The notes under the pieces are model-generated. The model was not told the DNA's origin. It searched no databases and saw only the letters and a list, made by a program, of their open reading frames with translations. Shown here piece after piece: positions 35,251 to 43,677 of a stretch of DNA of 64,000 nucleotides. A program made the position numbers and the translations under genes. Positions within the stretch are counted from its first letter, which is position 1. Each line of letters opens with the position of its first letter. Source of the DNA: Phascolarctobacterium_A sp034086985 (lineage in GTDB: Bacteria; Bacillota; Negativicutes; Acidaminococcales; Acidaminococcaceae); NCBI GenBank assembly GCA_034086985.1, contig JAXDZG010000021.1, forward strand, positions 1-64,000, read 5' to 3'.

Positions 35251-35991
35251 ATGGATTTATATAATTTAACACTGGCCGGACTCATCATCTTTATCGGCTC
35301 CTTTTTTGCCACAGTTTCCGGCTTCGGCTTTGCCCTAGTGGCCACGCCTCTCCTAGCCATGATTATGCCTGTGAAGTGGGCTATAATTTTTATCCTCGTG
35401 CTCACAGTTGTGCTGCGCATCCTGACCATGTACCGCGTGTGGGGTGAGTTTAATTGGTGCACTGTGGCCTTGACCAGCGTAGGTAGCTTTATCGGCATGC
35501 TGCCGGGGAGCAAGGTGCTGCGCTTTATTTCCATCGTGCATTTGCAGCTTTTCTTAGGCGTGGTGCTGCTTTTAGCAACCGCTTTAATGAGTCTGCAATA
35601 CACAGTTCCCATCAAAAATAAAATAGCGGGCCGCTTGGGCGCTGGTTTTTTGAGCGGTTTCTTCGGCGCGTGCACCAGCGTCAGCGGCCCACCTCTCGTG
35701 CTTTATTTTCTCAATGAGCACACTCCTAAAGACGAAATGCGCGCTAACATGATCTGGATTTTCGGCGTGACTGGTATTCTGATGGTGGGAGCCAGCTATT
35801 GGGCAGGCAATATTGGCGCAGTAGGCGACTGGAGCTATTTATATAGCATGATTCCCGCTACCTTCTTAGGTGTTTTAGCTGGTGAGCGCATGTTCCGCTA
35901 CCTCAACCAGCAGTTGTTCCGCCGCCTATCCCTGATAATTGTCCTCGTGGGCGCTGTGATGATGCTCTTTAATGGTGTGCGAGAGTTATAA
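35251..35991 (+). CDS. TauE/SafE family membrane permease
   Basis: A 246-aa protein with about eight helices. The N-terminal repeat GLIIFIGSFFATVSGFGFALVATPLLAMI and the second repeat ...GAGFLSGFFGACTSVSGPPLVLYFL are the two halves of the TauE family. Members export or import sulfite, sulfoacetate or related organosulfur anions; the substrate is not readable. ATG 35251 is chosen because the earlier in-frame ATG at 35191 lies in the preceding terminator. Confidence 0.88.
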   Translation: MDLYNLTLAGLIIFIGSFFATVSGFGFALVATPLLAMIMPVKWAIIFILVLTVVLRILTMYRVWGEFNWCTVALTSVGSFIGMLPGSKVLRFISIVHLQLFLGVVLLLATALMSLQYTVPIKNKIAGRLGAGFLSGFFGACTSVSGPPLVLYFLNEHTPKDEMRANMIWIFGVTGILMVGASYWAGNIGAVGDWSYLYSMIPATFLGVLAGERMFRYLNQQLFRRLSLIIVLVGAVMMLFNGVREL

Positions 35992-35995
35992 AATA

Positions 35996-36037
35996 AAAAA
36001 TAACCAGCTAGCACTTGCTGTGTTAGCTGGTTATTTT
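35996..36037. terminator. Bidirectional terminator between convergent genes
   Basis: AATAACCAGCTA and TAGCTGGTTATT, with inner CAC/GTG pairing, flanked by A and T runs. It serves the TauE gene (+) and tonB (-). Confidence 0.85.
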
Positions 36038-36813
36038 TATTTTATCCTGAAGGTTAGAGGTACACTCATATAGCAGCGTACGGGCTGACCTGCCTTATTG
36101 CGCGCGCCTGTAAAGCGCCATTTGAAACATGCACTAATGGCTGCTTGGTCCAAATTAGCATTTCCGGAAGAAGAAAGTATTGTGATTTCCTCTATCTTGC
36201 CATCCTTGCCTACCAGTAAATTAAGTACGGTGGTACCTTGAATGCCTGCCTTTCTTTCTGCATCAGGGTACATTGGATATGGATTACGAATTAAGCGTGG
36301 TGGTACAGCTGGTGCTGCATATTTACCGCTACCGGCACCATAGCCGCTGCCTATGCCGGTACCATGACCACTGCCAATACCGCCACCACTGCCACTGCCG
36401 CTGCCTGGTCCATAGCCACTACCAGTACCTGTGCCATGACCGCTGCCAAAGCCTCCGCCACTGCCGCTACCCTTTTTAGGATAGGCCCTTTTTTGTGCTG
36501 CAGCACTCGTTTGCTGCTCCTTTTTGTCACCCTGATAAATATCATCAGTGCTTGGCTGTGGGAGCTGTTCAACTGCTTTGCTAGCCTCGGCTGCGGTACT
36601 TTCGTTTTCAACTGCTGCATCCAAGGATTGGTCGCTGCCATCACCTTGACCGCCGCCACCGCCACCACCGCCGAACATGCTGATTTCTACAATGTCCTCT
36701 TTTTTAGCATGGGTAATATTGAACATACCGGAAAAGGCAACCAAAAGAAAAATCAGTACATGGGTTACAAGCGAGCCAAGCATGCCAATTCTTTGTCGCT
36801 TCTGCATATTCAT
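36037..36813 (-). CDS. tonB: TonB energy transducer with a Gly/Ser-rich linker
   Basis: A 258-aa protein: N-terminal anchor helix (residues 10-29), glycine runs, an acidic/Gln-rich segment, a long Gly-Ser linker (about residues 115-170), and the C-terminal TonB domain (NPYPMYPDAERKAGIQGTTVLNLLVGKDGKI ... DQAAISACFKWRF). It links the proton-driven ExbBD motor to outer-membrane receptors. Most TonBs have a Pro-Glu/Pro-Lys linker; here it is GSG-type repeats instead. The start overlaps the exbD stop by four bases. The receptors most likely served are encoded divergently at 38387-42786. Confidence 0.92.
   Translation of the reverse strand: MNMQKRQRIGMLGSLVTHVLIFLLVAFSGMFNITHAKKEDIVEISMFGGGGGGGGQGDGSDQSLDAAVENESTAAEASKAVEQLPQPSTDDIYQGDKKEQQTSAAAQKRAYPKKGSGSGGGFGSGHGTGTGSGYGPGSGSGSGGGIGSGHGTGIGSGYGAGSGKYAAPAVPPRLIRNPYPMYPDAERKAGIQGTTVLNLLVGKDGKIEEITILSSSGNANLDQAAISACFKWRFTGARNKAGQPVRCYMSVPLTFRIK
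36325..36470 (-). repeat. Imperfect tandem repeat encoding the TonB Gly/Ser linker
   Basis: Two units of about 22-24 codons read GGGFGSGHGTGTGSGYGPG and GGGIGSGHGTGIGSGYGAG with short GSG spacers. Slippage or unequal exchange here would change linker length in frame. Confidence 0.75.
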
Positions 36814-37223
36814 TTTTTATCAGCTCCATCCGTGGCTAAACCAAAACGATGAATACCGGCACCCTTAAGCTTATCAATAAGCGTAATTACTTTACCATAA
36901 TCGATATCCCGTTCCGCCCGAATAACTACAGCGAAATTGGGATTATTTTTTTGTTCCAAGCTGGCCTGCATAATCAGAGCTTGGAGATCAGTTTTAGTAT
37001 CACCTAGATAAATACTGCCATCACTTTTCATGGAAACAGCAAAGGTGGTTGTTGTGTCGGTAGCAGCAGTGGCTGCTTTAGGCAATTTGATGGGAATAGT
37101 TTTTAAATCAATCATATACATGGTGCTGAGCATAAAAAACACCAAGAGAAAGAACATGATGTCAATCATGGGAATGATATTGAGCTCAGGAGCCCTGCGG
37201 TTACGTATATCTCGTAATTGCAT
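36810..37223 (-). CDS. exbD: ExbD biopolymer transport protein
   Basis: A 137-aa protein with one N-terminal helix containing the motor aspartate in LNIIPMIDIMFFLLVFFML and a periplasmic domain ending RFGLATDGADKK. Together with ExbB it forms the proton channel powering TonB. It overlaps exbB by one base and tonB by four, so the three are translationally coupled. Confidence 0.94.
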   Translation of the reverse strand: MQLRDIRNRRAPELNIIPMIDIMFFLLVFFMLSTMYMIDLKTIPIKLPKAATAATDTTTTFAVSMKSDGSIYLGDTKTDLQALIMQASLEQKNNPNFAVVIRAERDIDYGKVITLIDKLKGAGIHRFGLATDGADKK

Positions 37224-37840
37224 TATTGATCACTCCTTGCTGCACTCTCCAGCAGTGCGGAAAAGCATTGTTCCATATTGGTAATCATATTGTCCATACG
37301 ATGGTTAAAATAGGAGTGGAAGCATAACGATAAAATAGCTACGCAAAGGCCTGAAGCAGTAGCAATCAAGGCTTCACCAATGCCGCCAGTAATAGCGAGG
37401 GGAGCACCCTCCTGCAGATTAAAAATGCTGAAGGCACCAATCATACCTACGATAGTGCCCAACAAACCTAGAAGAGGGGACAGGGTGACAATGATGCCTA
37501 AATAATCCAGTTTGTTTCTTAATTGGGCAATAAATATGCCAGCCTGGCTTTCCAGATAAGCTTGCTTTTGGACTCTGCCACCGGCAATTTTTCCGGCAGT
37601 GGCTACGATGGCCGCACATTGACCGGAGGCATCTTCGGCTAGACTTTGGGCTTCTTGGATAAGATTTTCTCTTAGCAAGGAACAGAAAGAGCTTGTAAAT
37701 TCTTGGCCTGAATCCACACTTTTATAGAATAAAAAGCGCTCTATGGCAATAGAAATTACCATAATAGAACAGAACAATAGTGGCCACATTACTAAACCAC
37801 CCTTTTGAAAATACATAATAGTTTCTTGAATTGCACTCAT
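37223..37840 (-). CDS. exbB: ExbB proton-channel protein
   Basis: A 205-aa MotA/TolQ/ExbB protein with three helices; the conserved block is LGLLGTIVGMIGAF, with the Gly/Thr-rich GGIGEALIATASGL helix after it. The ATG has AGGAGG upstream. It is first in exbB-exbD-tonB, divergent from the cobalamin riboswitch across 37841-38063. Confidence 0.94.
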   Translation of the reverse strand: MSAIQETIMYFQKGGLVMWPLLFCSIMVISIAIERFLFYKSVDSGQEFTSSFCSLLRENLIQEAQSLAEDASGQCAAIVATAGKIAGGRVQKQAYLESQAGIFIAQLRNKLDYLGIIVTLSPLLGLLGTIVGMIGAFSIFNLQEGAPLAITGGIGEALIATASGLCVAILSLCFHSYFNHRMDNMITNMEQCFSALLESAARSDQ

Positions 37841-37962
37841 AATTGTACCTCCTAGGATAAAAACGTTTCCAGAGCAGTCTTGTAAAAATAAATATACTGT
37901 TTTATATTAATTTAATCTGAATTTCGTAGAAAAAATAACTCGAAGAATTCTAAGACTGAAGC

Positions 37963-37991
37963 TTGACTGGAAGCAGCTACATGTGTATAAT
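37963..37991 (+). promoter_or_regulatory. Promoter of the cobalamin-riboswitch transcript
   Basis: TTGACT (37963-37968), a 17-base spacer, TATAAT (37986-37991). Transcription would start about 70 bases before the riboswitch. The rest of 37841-38063 is AT-rich with no gene. Confidence 0.8.
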
Positions 37992-38063
37992 AAAGTCTAG
38001 TAGTAGTTATTAATAAAAATTATACAACAAGAAATTGCAAATTTCAATAGTCTATTTTCTTTA

Positions 38064-38299
38064 GGTGCTAGACAAGCTTAATAGATAAACAGGTTTAAAT
38101 CCTGTGCTGTCCCGCAGCTGTAAGGAGGAGCTGATTTGCAGCCATGTCACTGGGAAACTGGGAAGACGCAAATTGGTGAGGAGGCCAAGCCAGAAGAACT
38201 GCCTGAAGAAATGCCGGATTTTCTGCGATCGACGGAAAAGGCAGTGGTATCCCTAGGGATAAGTGCGCCTTTTTTGCTGAGAGCAGAGGGCGCTTTTTT
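38064..38299 (+). ncRNA. Cobalamin riboswitch with terminator expression platform
   Basis: The aptamer carries the B12-box features in order: AAATCCTGTGCTGTCCCGC, AGCTGTAAGGAG, GTCACTGGG, GGGAAGACGC, and a terminal AAGCCAGAAGAACTGCC (the last a variant of the usual GAGACCTGCC). A GGCAGT at about 38240 can pair with the ACTGCC end of the aptamer, a 14-base palindrome TATCCCTAGGGATA follows, and a terminator (GCGCC 38265-38269 with GGCGC 38289-38293, then a T run) closes it. High cobalamin should therefore shut off the receptors and probably the transporter downstream. The 38136-38318 ORF inside it is not a gene. Confidence 0.93.
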
Positions 38300-38386
38300 A
38301 TTACTCGCTTTTAAGTAGGGCTGCACGCGAAACTCGGACAGCTCGGCAGTACTACTTAAATAATATTATTTCATCGAGGTGTTATT

Positions 38387-40588
38387 ATGTTCACAAACAA
38401 GAAAAAGGTATTGGCAATGTCCGTGCTGTGCGCCATTGCCAGCGTAGGCTTCGTCATGGGAGCTAGCGCCGAGGAAACTATGAGCGGCAAGCTGGATGAG
38501 GTTGTTATTGAGGGCAGCAAGGATGTGCTACCGGGTGGTATGGTAAGCACGAAAGCAAAACTAGGTATTATGGGCGACAAGAGTGTCATGGATATTCCTT
38601 ATTCTGAGATGAGTATTACTGAAAAGTATGTGGAAACATTTGGCGATGCTAGTCAGCCTTTGGCTAATATTCTCCAAAACAATCCTTCTATTCGAACTAG
38701 TACCAGTTCACCAATGTACACTGACTTTAGTATGCGCGGAATCAATATGAATGGTAACCACATGATGTTAAATGGCATTCCAAGCTTATTCTATCAATTT
38801 ACTACTCCGCCCGCACATGTTATAGAGAGAATTGATATTACATCTGGCCCTAATGCTGGTGTGAATGGTGTAAGTATGTCAAACAATGGCACAAATAGTG
38901 GTGCTACTCCTGCTCCTGGTACAATTAATATTATTACTAAAAAGGCTACGGATAAACCTATAACGCGTTATACACAAACATTCTCTGGTAGGGGTAATGC
39001 CGGTGAGTTCATTGATGTTGGCAGACGTTTTGGAGAGAATAATGAATGGGGCATTAGAATTAATGCTGAATATATGGAAGGTGGATTGTCTTTACCTGGT
39101 GCTGAAAAAAATGAAAAAAATATTTTTGTTAATTTAGACCATAGAGGCGATAATAATACAACAAATCTGTTTGCTGGATACTTTGATTTGCGCGTTAATG
39201 GGGCTCAAAGATGGTTCCAATTCAAACCCAGTGCTGCCTATAAAGGTAATTCTTTGCCTAGTGCACCTGATTCTGAAAGCAATTATGATTATGATGGCAC
39301 CACAAAATATGTACATGGTTATTTAGCGACGATTAATCATGAACATAAATTGGATGATAAGTGGTCCTATTTCGCTAACGCTGGTTATTCTAGAAGAAGT
39401 GGTAATAAGGATAACCAAGGAGCATCTTTAAAATTTGATGAAAATGGTAGATTTGTTGGTAATAGCTTTAATCAACAAAATGAAGAAGGCAAAAATGCCT
39501 ATGTACAATTAGGATTGAGAGGAAAGCTAGAGTCAGGTGCTGTAAAGCATGATTTGTCACTAGCTGTGGATCGTTCTTGGGCGAAATATTGGAACAAGAG
39601 CAAAACTTATAAACCTAATGGTGAAGATATTCTCGGTGATTTGTATAATGGTATTATTTTCCCGAATAATTATGTTCTCCAAAGCTTTGGTGATGGTACT
39701 CCTCAATGGGAAGAAACAAACGTTGGCCTTACTGTAGCAGATACACTCACCTTGGGTAAAGCCTCTCTGTTGCTAGCTGCTTCTAAAAAACATGAGCATT
39801 TTGAGAATTTAACTGGTGGCAAGAGCTTTACTAATAATAATATTCTGCCTACTTATGGCTTTACTTATAAACCAGTGGATCAATTGGCTATTTATGCAGG
39901 TCACACAGAAAGCTTTTCTAGAGGTTTTGTAGTTGCTAACGGAAGTGGTAAAAAATATACCAATAATGGTCAAACACTGGATCCTGTGAAGAGTAAGCAA
40001 AATGAGCTAGGTGTTAAGTATGAGAATAAAGGCCTTTTAACCACTTTTAGTTATTTTAGTATTGATGAAGCTAACCGAATTGATGCTGTTGTTGATGCAG
40101 CTAATGATTTATATACCAAGGTCGATGATGGCAAGAATAAATATCAGGGCTTAGAATGGACATTTAATGGTCAGTTAGCTAAAAAATGGAATGTAACTGG
40201 TGGCCTTCTGTACTTAGATGCAGAAAGAAATAAGACTCAAGATGGTAAGAAAGATGGCTACTTTGTAACTGGTGTGTCTAAATGGAGTGGTGTTGTAGGT
40301 CTAGAATATAAGCCTGATGAAGATTGGGGTATTGTAGGTAGAGCTATTTGGAATGATAAATCTTTTGTAGAAGATACTAATGGCAAGGGTAAATATGAAG
40401 TTCCTTCCTACGTTACCTTTGATTTGGGTGTGAACTATAAGACCAAGATTAATCAGCTTCCTGTAAAGCTGAGCGCTATGTGCTATAACCTTACTGACAA
40501 GGATTATTGGATGGGTAGAGGCGGTTCTTCTACGTTCGGCCTGTCCATGCCCAGAACCTTCATGCTGTCTGCACAATTTGACATTTGA
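38387..40588 (+). CDS. TonB-dependent outer-membrane receptor, copy 1
   Basis: A 733-aa receptor: signal peptide (ALAMSVLCAIASVGFVMGASA), TonB box in LDEVVIEGS, plug domain with SMRGINMNGNHMMLNGIP and IERIDITSGPNAG, and a 22-strand barrel ending in ...PRTFMLSAQFDI with a terminal hydrophobic residue after Phe. The cobalamin riboswitch upstream predicts a corrinoid, cobalt or related substrate. Its N-terminal 50 residues nearly equal those of the next gene while the barrels diverge. It starts 88 bases after the riboswitch terminator with GAGGTG upstream. Confidence 0.93.
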   Translation: MFTNKKKVLAMSVLCAIASVGFVMGASAEETMSGKLDEVVIEGSKDVLPGGMVSTKAKLGIMGDKSVMDIPYSEMSITEKYVETFGDASQPLANILQNNPSIRTSTSSPMYTDFSMRGINMNGNHMMLNGIPSLFYQFTTPPAHVIERIDITSGPNAGVNGVSMSNNGTNSGATPAPGTINIITKKATDKPITRYTQTFSGRGNAGEFIDVGRRFGENNEWGIRINAEYMEGGLSLPGAEKNEKNIFVNLDHRGDNNTTNLFAGYFDLRVNGAQRWFQFKPSAAYKGNSLPSAPDSESNYDYDGTTKYVHGYLATINHEHKLDDKWSYFANAGYSRRSGNKDNQGASLKFDENGRFVGNSFNQQNEEGKNAYVQLGLRGKLESGAVKHDLSLAVDRSWAKYWNKSKTYKPNGEDILGDLYNGIIFPNNYVLQSFGDGTPQWEETNVGLTVADTLTLGKASLLLAASKKHEHFENLTGGKSFTNNNILPTYGFTYKPVDQLAIYAGHTESFSRGFVVANGSGKKYTNNGQTLDPVKSKQNELGVKYENKGLLTTFSYFSIDEANRIDAVVDAANDLYTKVDDGKNKYQGLEWTFNGQLAKKWNVTGGLLYLDAERNKTQDGKKDGYFVTGVSKWSGVVGLEYKPDEDWGIVGRAIWNDKSFVEDTNGKGKYEVPSYVTFDLGVNYKTKINQLPVKLSAMCYNLTDKDYWMGRGGSSTFGLSMPRTFMLSAQFDI

Positions 40589-40608
40589 TAGATTGAGAGG
40601 TAATAAAA

Positions 40609-42786
40609 ATGATGGTTAAGAATAAGAAAGCATTGGCCATGTCTGTTTTATGTGCCATTGCTAGCGTTGGTTTTGTTATGAGTGCTAGCGCTGAAGAGAC
40701 TATGAGTGGCAAGCTCGATGAGGTTGTTATTGAGGGCAGCAAGGATGTGCTGCCTGGTGGCATGGTTAGTAAGGAAGGTACCATTGGTATTTTAGGTGAA
40801 AAAAATACTATGGACGTTCCCTTTCAAACTGTTTCCGTAACTGAAAAAACCATTACAACCTTCGGCGGGCCTAATCAACCTTTGCAGAGTATTTTGGTGA
40901 ACAATCCTTCTGTAAGAAGTGTTGGCACCAATTTGCATAATGATTTTTCCATCAGAGGCTTAAAATCAACTGGTACATCTGTATACGTAAATGGTATTCC
41001 GGGCTTGTTGACTCAGTTCTGGGCTCCCACCTATTTCGCAGATGAGATTCAGTTTATTTCTGGTCCTAATAGCGGTATTACTGGTATACCAAGTACTTAT
41101 GAAACTTCTTCAGCTGGTGGCATAGTAAACTTTACTAGCAAAAAAGCAACCGATACACCTATTACTCGTTATAAACAGACCTTTTCTGGCAAAGGATCTT
41201 TGGGTGAGTATTTAGATATTGGTCGTAGATTTGGTAAAGATAATGAGTGGGGCGTAAGAATCAACACAGAATGGCTCGATGGTAAAACAGCTATTGATTC
41301 TCAAGATATAGAAGCTCAGGGAATTTTTGCTAATATTGACCATAAGGATGCTAATAGTAAATCTAACCTCTTAATGGGCTATAGGCATTTAAATATCGAA
41401 GGTGGAGCTCGCTGGTTTACGCTTAAGAATGCAAATGGTGCTCCTGTAAACGCCATTACTAAGGTTCCTTCTGCTCCTGATGCAAGCAAAAATTATGGTA
41501 TTTCTGGCTTGGCTAAAGAATCCGAGGGGTATATTTTTGCTCTCAATCATGAGCAAAAATTTGCTGATGATTGGAAATGGTTTGCTAATGCGGGATACAA
41601 TCATAACAAACTGATGCGTAATATTATTGGCGCTAGCAGTAATTTTGTAATTATTAATGACGCAGGCGATATTAAAAACAACTTGATGTCTACTCAGACT
41701 GTAACTAAAAACTATTATGCTCAGGTTGGTATCAACGGTAAGCTTCATACAGGTGATGTGGAGCATGATATTACTTTGGCATTAGATAAAGCATGGCATA
41801 GCATTAAGGGCGCTAAAAAAATGTATAACGATGGCTCCATGGGCTCTGTAGCAGGCAATCTGTATTCTGGTATTTATGGTGTTAATGTGTGGTATCCTGC
41901 TATTCAACCAGGTTTAAGCAGTAAAGATCAATACTGGGGAGCTTCTATTGCTGACACTATGAAATATGGTAAGAGTCAGCTGTTATTAGGCCTGCATAAG
42001 CATAGTGCTTCTGTAGATGGCTATAATAAAATTACTGAGAAGGTCACTTCTCACGTAGATAGCAACGCTGTTTGCCCAACATATGGCTTTATTTATAAAC
42101 CAATCGAGCAACTGTCTTTATATGCTAGCCATTCTGAGAATTTTGATAAAGGTACTGTGGTTAGCGGAACATATGAAAACGGTGGTAGTATTTTAGATCC
42201 TGCCAAGACTAAGCAAAATGAAATCGGATTAAAGTATGAAAATGCAGGGATGATTACTAGCTTAGGTATTTTCGAAATTACCCAAGCAAATAATATTGCG
42301 GTTTCCAAGCCAGGCTTTACTAAAGACTTTTTACTACAGGATGGTGAAGCTAAATATAGAGGTATAGAGCTATCTGTAAATGGCAAGATTGCTCCTAAAT
42401 GGAATGCTATGGGCGGTTTTATGTATTTAAACGCAGAACAAAATAAAACTGCTAAAGGCACTAATGATGGTAAAACAGTAAACGGTGTTGCGAAATGGAA
42501 TGCAGTGGCTACTTTAGAGTATCAAGCTAACGATGATTTCAGTGTAATCGGACGTGGTGTATATGTAGGTAAAGCTGACATCTTTAACGAAAGACTTCAA
42601 GTTCCATCTCACATGACTTTTGATTTGGGTGTTAATTACAAAACAAAATTCAAAGATATGCCTGTGCAACTATCTGCTATGTGCTACAATCTTACAGATA
42701 AAAGTTATTGGGATGCCCATACCGGCAATGGCTTAATTCTTTCTAGTCCCAGAACCTTTATGGTGTCTGCACAATTTGACATTTAA
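40609..42786 (+). CDS. TonB-dependent outer-membrane receptor, copy 2
   Basis: A 725-aa paralogue 20 bases downstream of copy 1, with the same signal peptide, TonB box (LDEVVIEGS) and KDVLPGGMVS stretch, the plug motif SIRGLKSTGTSVYVNGIPG and the same C-terminus (PRTFMVSAQFDI). Loops and barrel strands differ widely, implying a different or broader ligand range. It starts after GAGAGGTAA. A hairpin at 42800-42826 separates it from the methyltransferase gene. Confidence 0.93.
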   Translation: MMVKNKKALAMSVLCAIASVGFVMSASAEETMSGKLDEVVIEGSKDVLPGGMVSKEGTIGILGEKNTMDVPFQTVSVTEKTITTFGGPNQPLQSILVNNPSVRSVGTNLHNDFSIRGLKSTGTSVYVNGIPGLLTQFWAPTYFADEIQFISGPNSGITGIPSTYETSSAGGIVNFTSKKATDTPITRYKQTFSGKGSLGEYLDIGRRFGKDNEWGVRINTEWLDGKTAIDSQDIEAQGIFANIDHKDANSKSNLLMGYRHLNIEGGARWFTLKNANGAPVNAITKVPSAPDASKNYGISGLAKESEGYIFALNHEQKFADDWKWFANAGYNHNKLMRNIIGASSNFVIINDAGDIKNNLMSTQTVTKNYYAQVGINGKLHTGDVEHDITLALDKAWHSIKGAKKMYNDGSMGSVAGNLYSGIYGVNVWYPAIQPGLSSKDQYWGASIADTMKYGKSQLLLGLHKHSASVDGYNKITEKVTSHVDSNAVCPTYGFIYKPIEQLSLYASHSENFDKGTVVSGTYENGGSILDPAKTKQNEIGLKYENAGMITSLGIFEITQANNIAVSKPGFTKDFLLQDGEAKYRGIELSVNGKIAPKWNAMGGFMYLNAEQNKTAKGTNDGKTVNGVAKWNAVATLEYQANDDFSVIGRGVYVGKADIFNERLQVPSHMTFDLGVNYKTKFKDMPVQLSAMCYNLTDKSYWDAHTGNGLILSSPRTFMVSAQFDI

Positions 42787-42799
42787 TTGTAAAACTAAT

Positions 42800-42826
42800 A
42801 AAGAGGGTATCTTGTATACCCTCTTT
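42800..42826 (+). terminator. Intercistronic hairpin after the receptor genes
   Basis: AAAGAGGGTAT (42800-42810) and ATACCCTCTTT (42816-42826) make an 11-base perfect stem, but only TTT is available and it is part of the stem. Partial termination or transcript processing is likely rather than a full stop. Confidence 0.6.
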
Positions 42827-42848
42827 ACCATTATCTTGGAGAAAAGTT

Positions 42849-43673
42849 ATGCATTACAACGAGATTAATTTTAATAATGTATGGCAAGAAACCATGGGCT
42901 GGAACAGCCTAGGTGGTGATGATAGAAAGTCTAATGATGCTGTTGAGCAAGCTTTCTGGAATAAAATAGCACCTTTGTATACCGAAAAATACAACCTTAA
43001 CAATGATACAGACTTGTTAAAGGAAAAACTACTAGCAAAAATTGATGAGGGTTCTAGTGTTTTAGAGATTGGTCCTGGAACTGGCAATTTCACCGTGTTT
43101 ATGGCGGAGAAGGCAAGCCATGTCTTAGGAATAGATTTTGCTTACGCGATGATTAGAGAATGTAAAAAACGCTTGCAAGAAGCAAGTATAAACAATGTAG
43201 AATTATGTCAAGGGAAATGGGAAGAATATGATTTGCAAACACCATATGATTATGCTGTGAGCATCAACTCATTGTATAGAATTCGACATATGGAAAGTGC
43301 ATTGAAAAAAATGTATGAGCATTGCAATAAAGGGATAGTCATAATTAGAACGATACAAAGAGCTTTTCTGTATGATACTTATAAAAAATATGGAGTTCAG
43401 GTAAAAGAGTGCTTGGATTACCAATTAATACCCATCCTATTCTGGATAAACCAAATTCATGCAGATGTAGAGTATGTAAAATACAACAAAACGGTGTTTT
43501 ATAAAACGCAGGATGAATTGAATGATACATTGAGAACAGAGCTTAGCAAAGAAGATTTTGAGAGATTAGGTCATAAAATAATGTTTGATTTGTTGTCTAA
43601 TGCACTATTTCGAGATGATGGAATATATATTACTCAACCGCGAGTAAGTGTGATAATATCTGTTAGGAAATAA
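42849..43673 (+). CDS. Class I SAM-dependent methyltransferase in the transport operon
   Basis: A 274-aa protein. Motif I is VLEIGPGTGNFTVFMA (about residues 73-88), followed by HVLGIDFAYAMI (motif II acidic region) and YDYAVSINSLYRI (motif IV). The N-terminal 45 residues and the C-terminal part with aromatic and charged residues have no recognised fold. The substrate is unknown. It lies between the receptors and the ABC genes, five bases before the binding protein, so it belongs to the same functional unit. It is not one of the cobalamin-ring methyltransferases (no CobA/CbiL-type motifs). Base composition is clearly AT-richer than the chromosome around it. Confidence 0.8.
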   Translation: MHYNEINFNNVWQETMGWNSLGGDDRKSNDAVEQAFWNKIAPLYTEKYNLNNDTDLLKEKLLAKIDEGSSVLEIGPGTGNFTVFMAEKASHVLGIDFAYAMIRECKKRLQEASINNVELCQGKWEEYDLQTPYDYAVSINSLYRIRHMESALKKMYEHCNKGIVIIRTIQRAFLYDTYKKYGVQVKECLDYQLIPILFWINQIHADVEYVKYNKTVFYKTQDELNDTLRTELSKEDFERLGHKIMFDLLSNALFRDDGIYITQPRVSVIISVRK

Positions 43674-43677
43674 AAAT

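Noticed and set aside
38136..38318. A 60-codon frame within the cobalamin riboswitch
   Set aside because: It lies entirely on the aptamer and expression platform and has no ribosome site.
38387..42786. Calling the two receptors BtuB (cobalamin receptors)
   Set aside because: The riboswitch suggests a B12-related role, but no BtuFCD genes follow and the partner transporter is NikA-like, so the ligand is left open.
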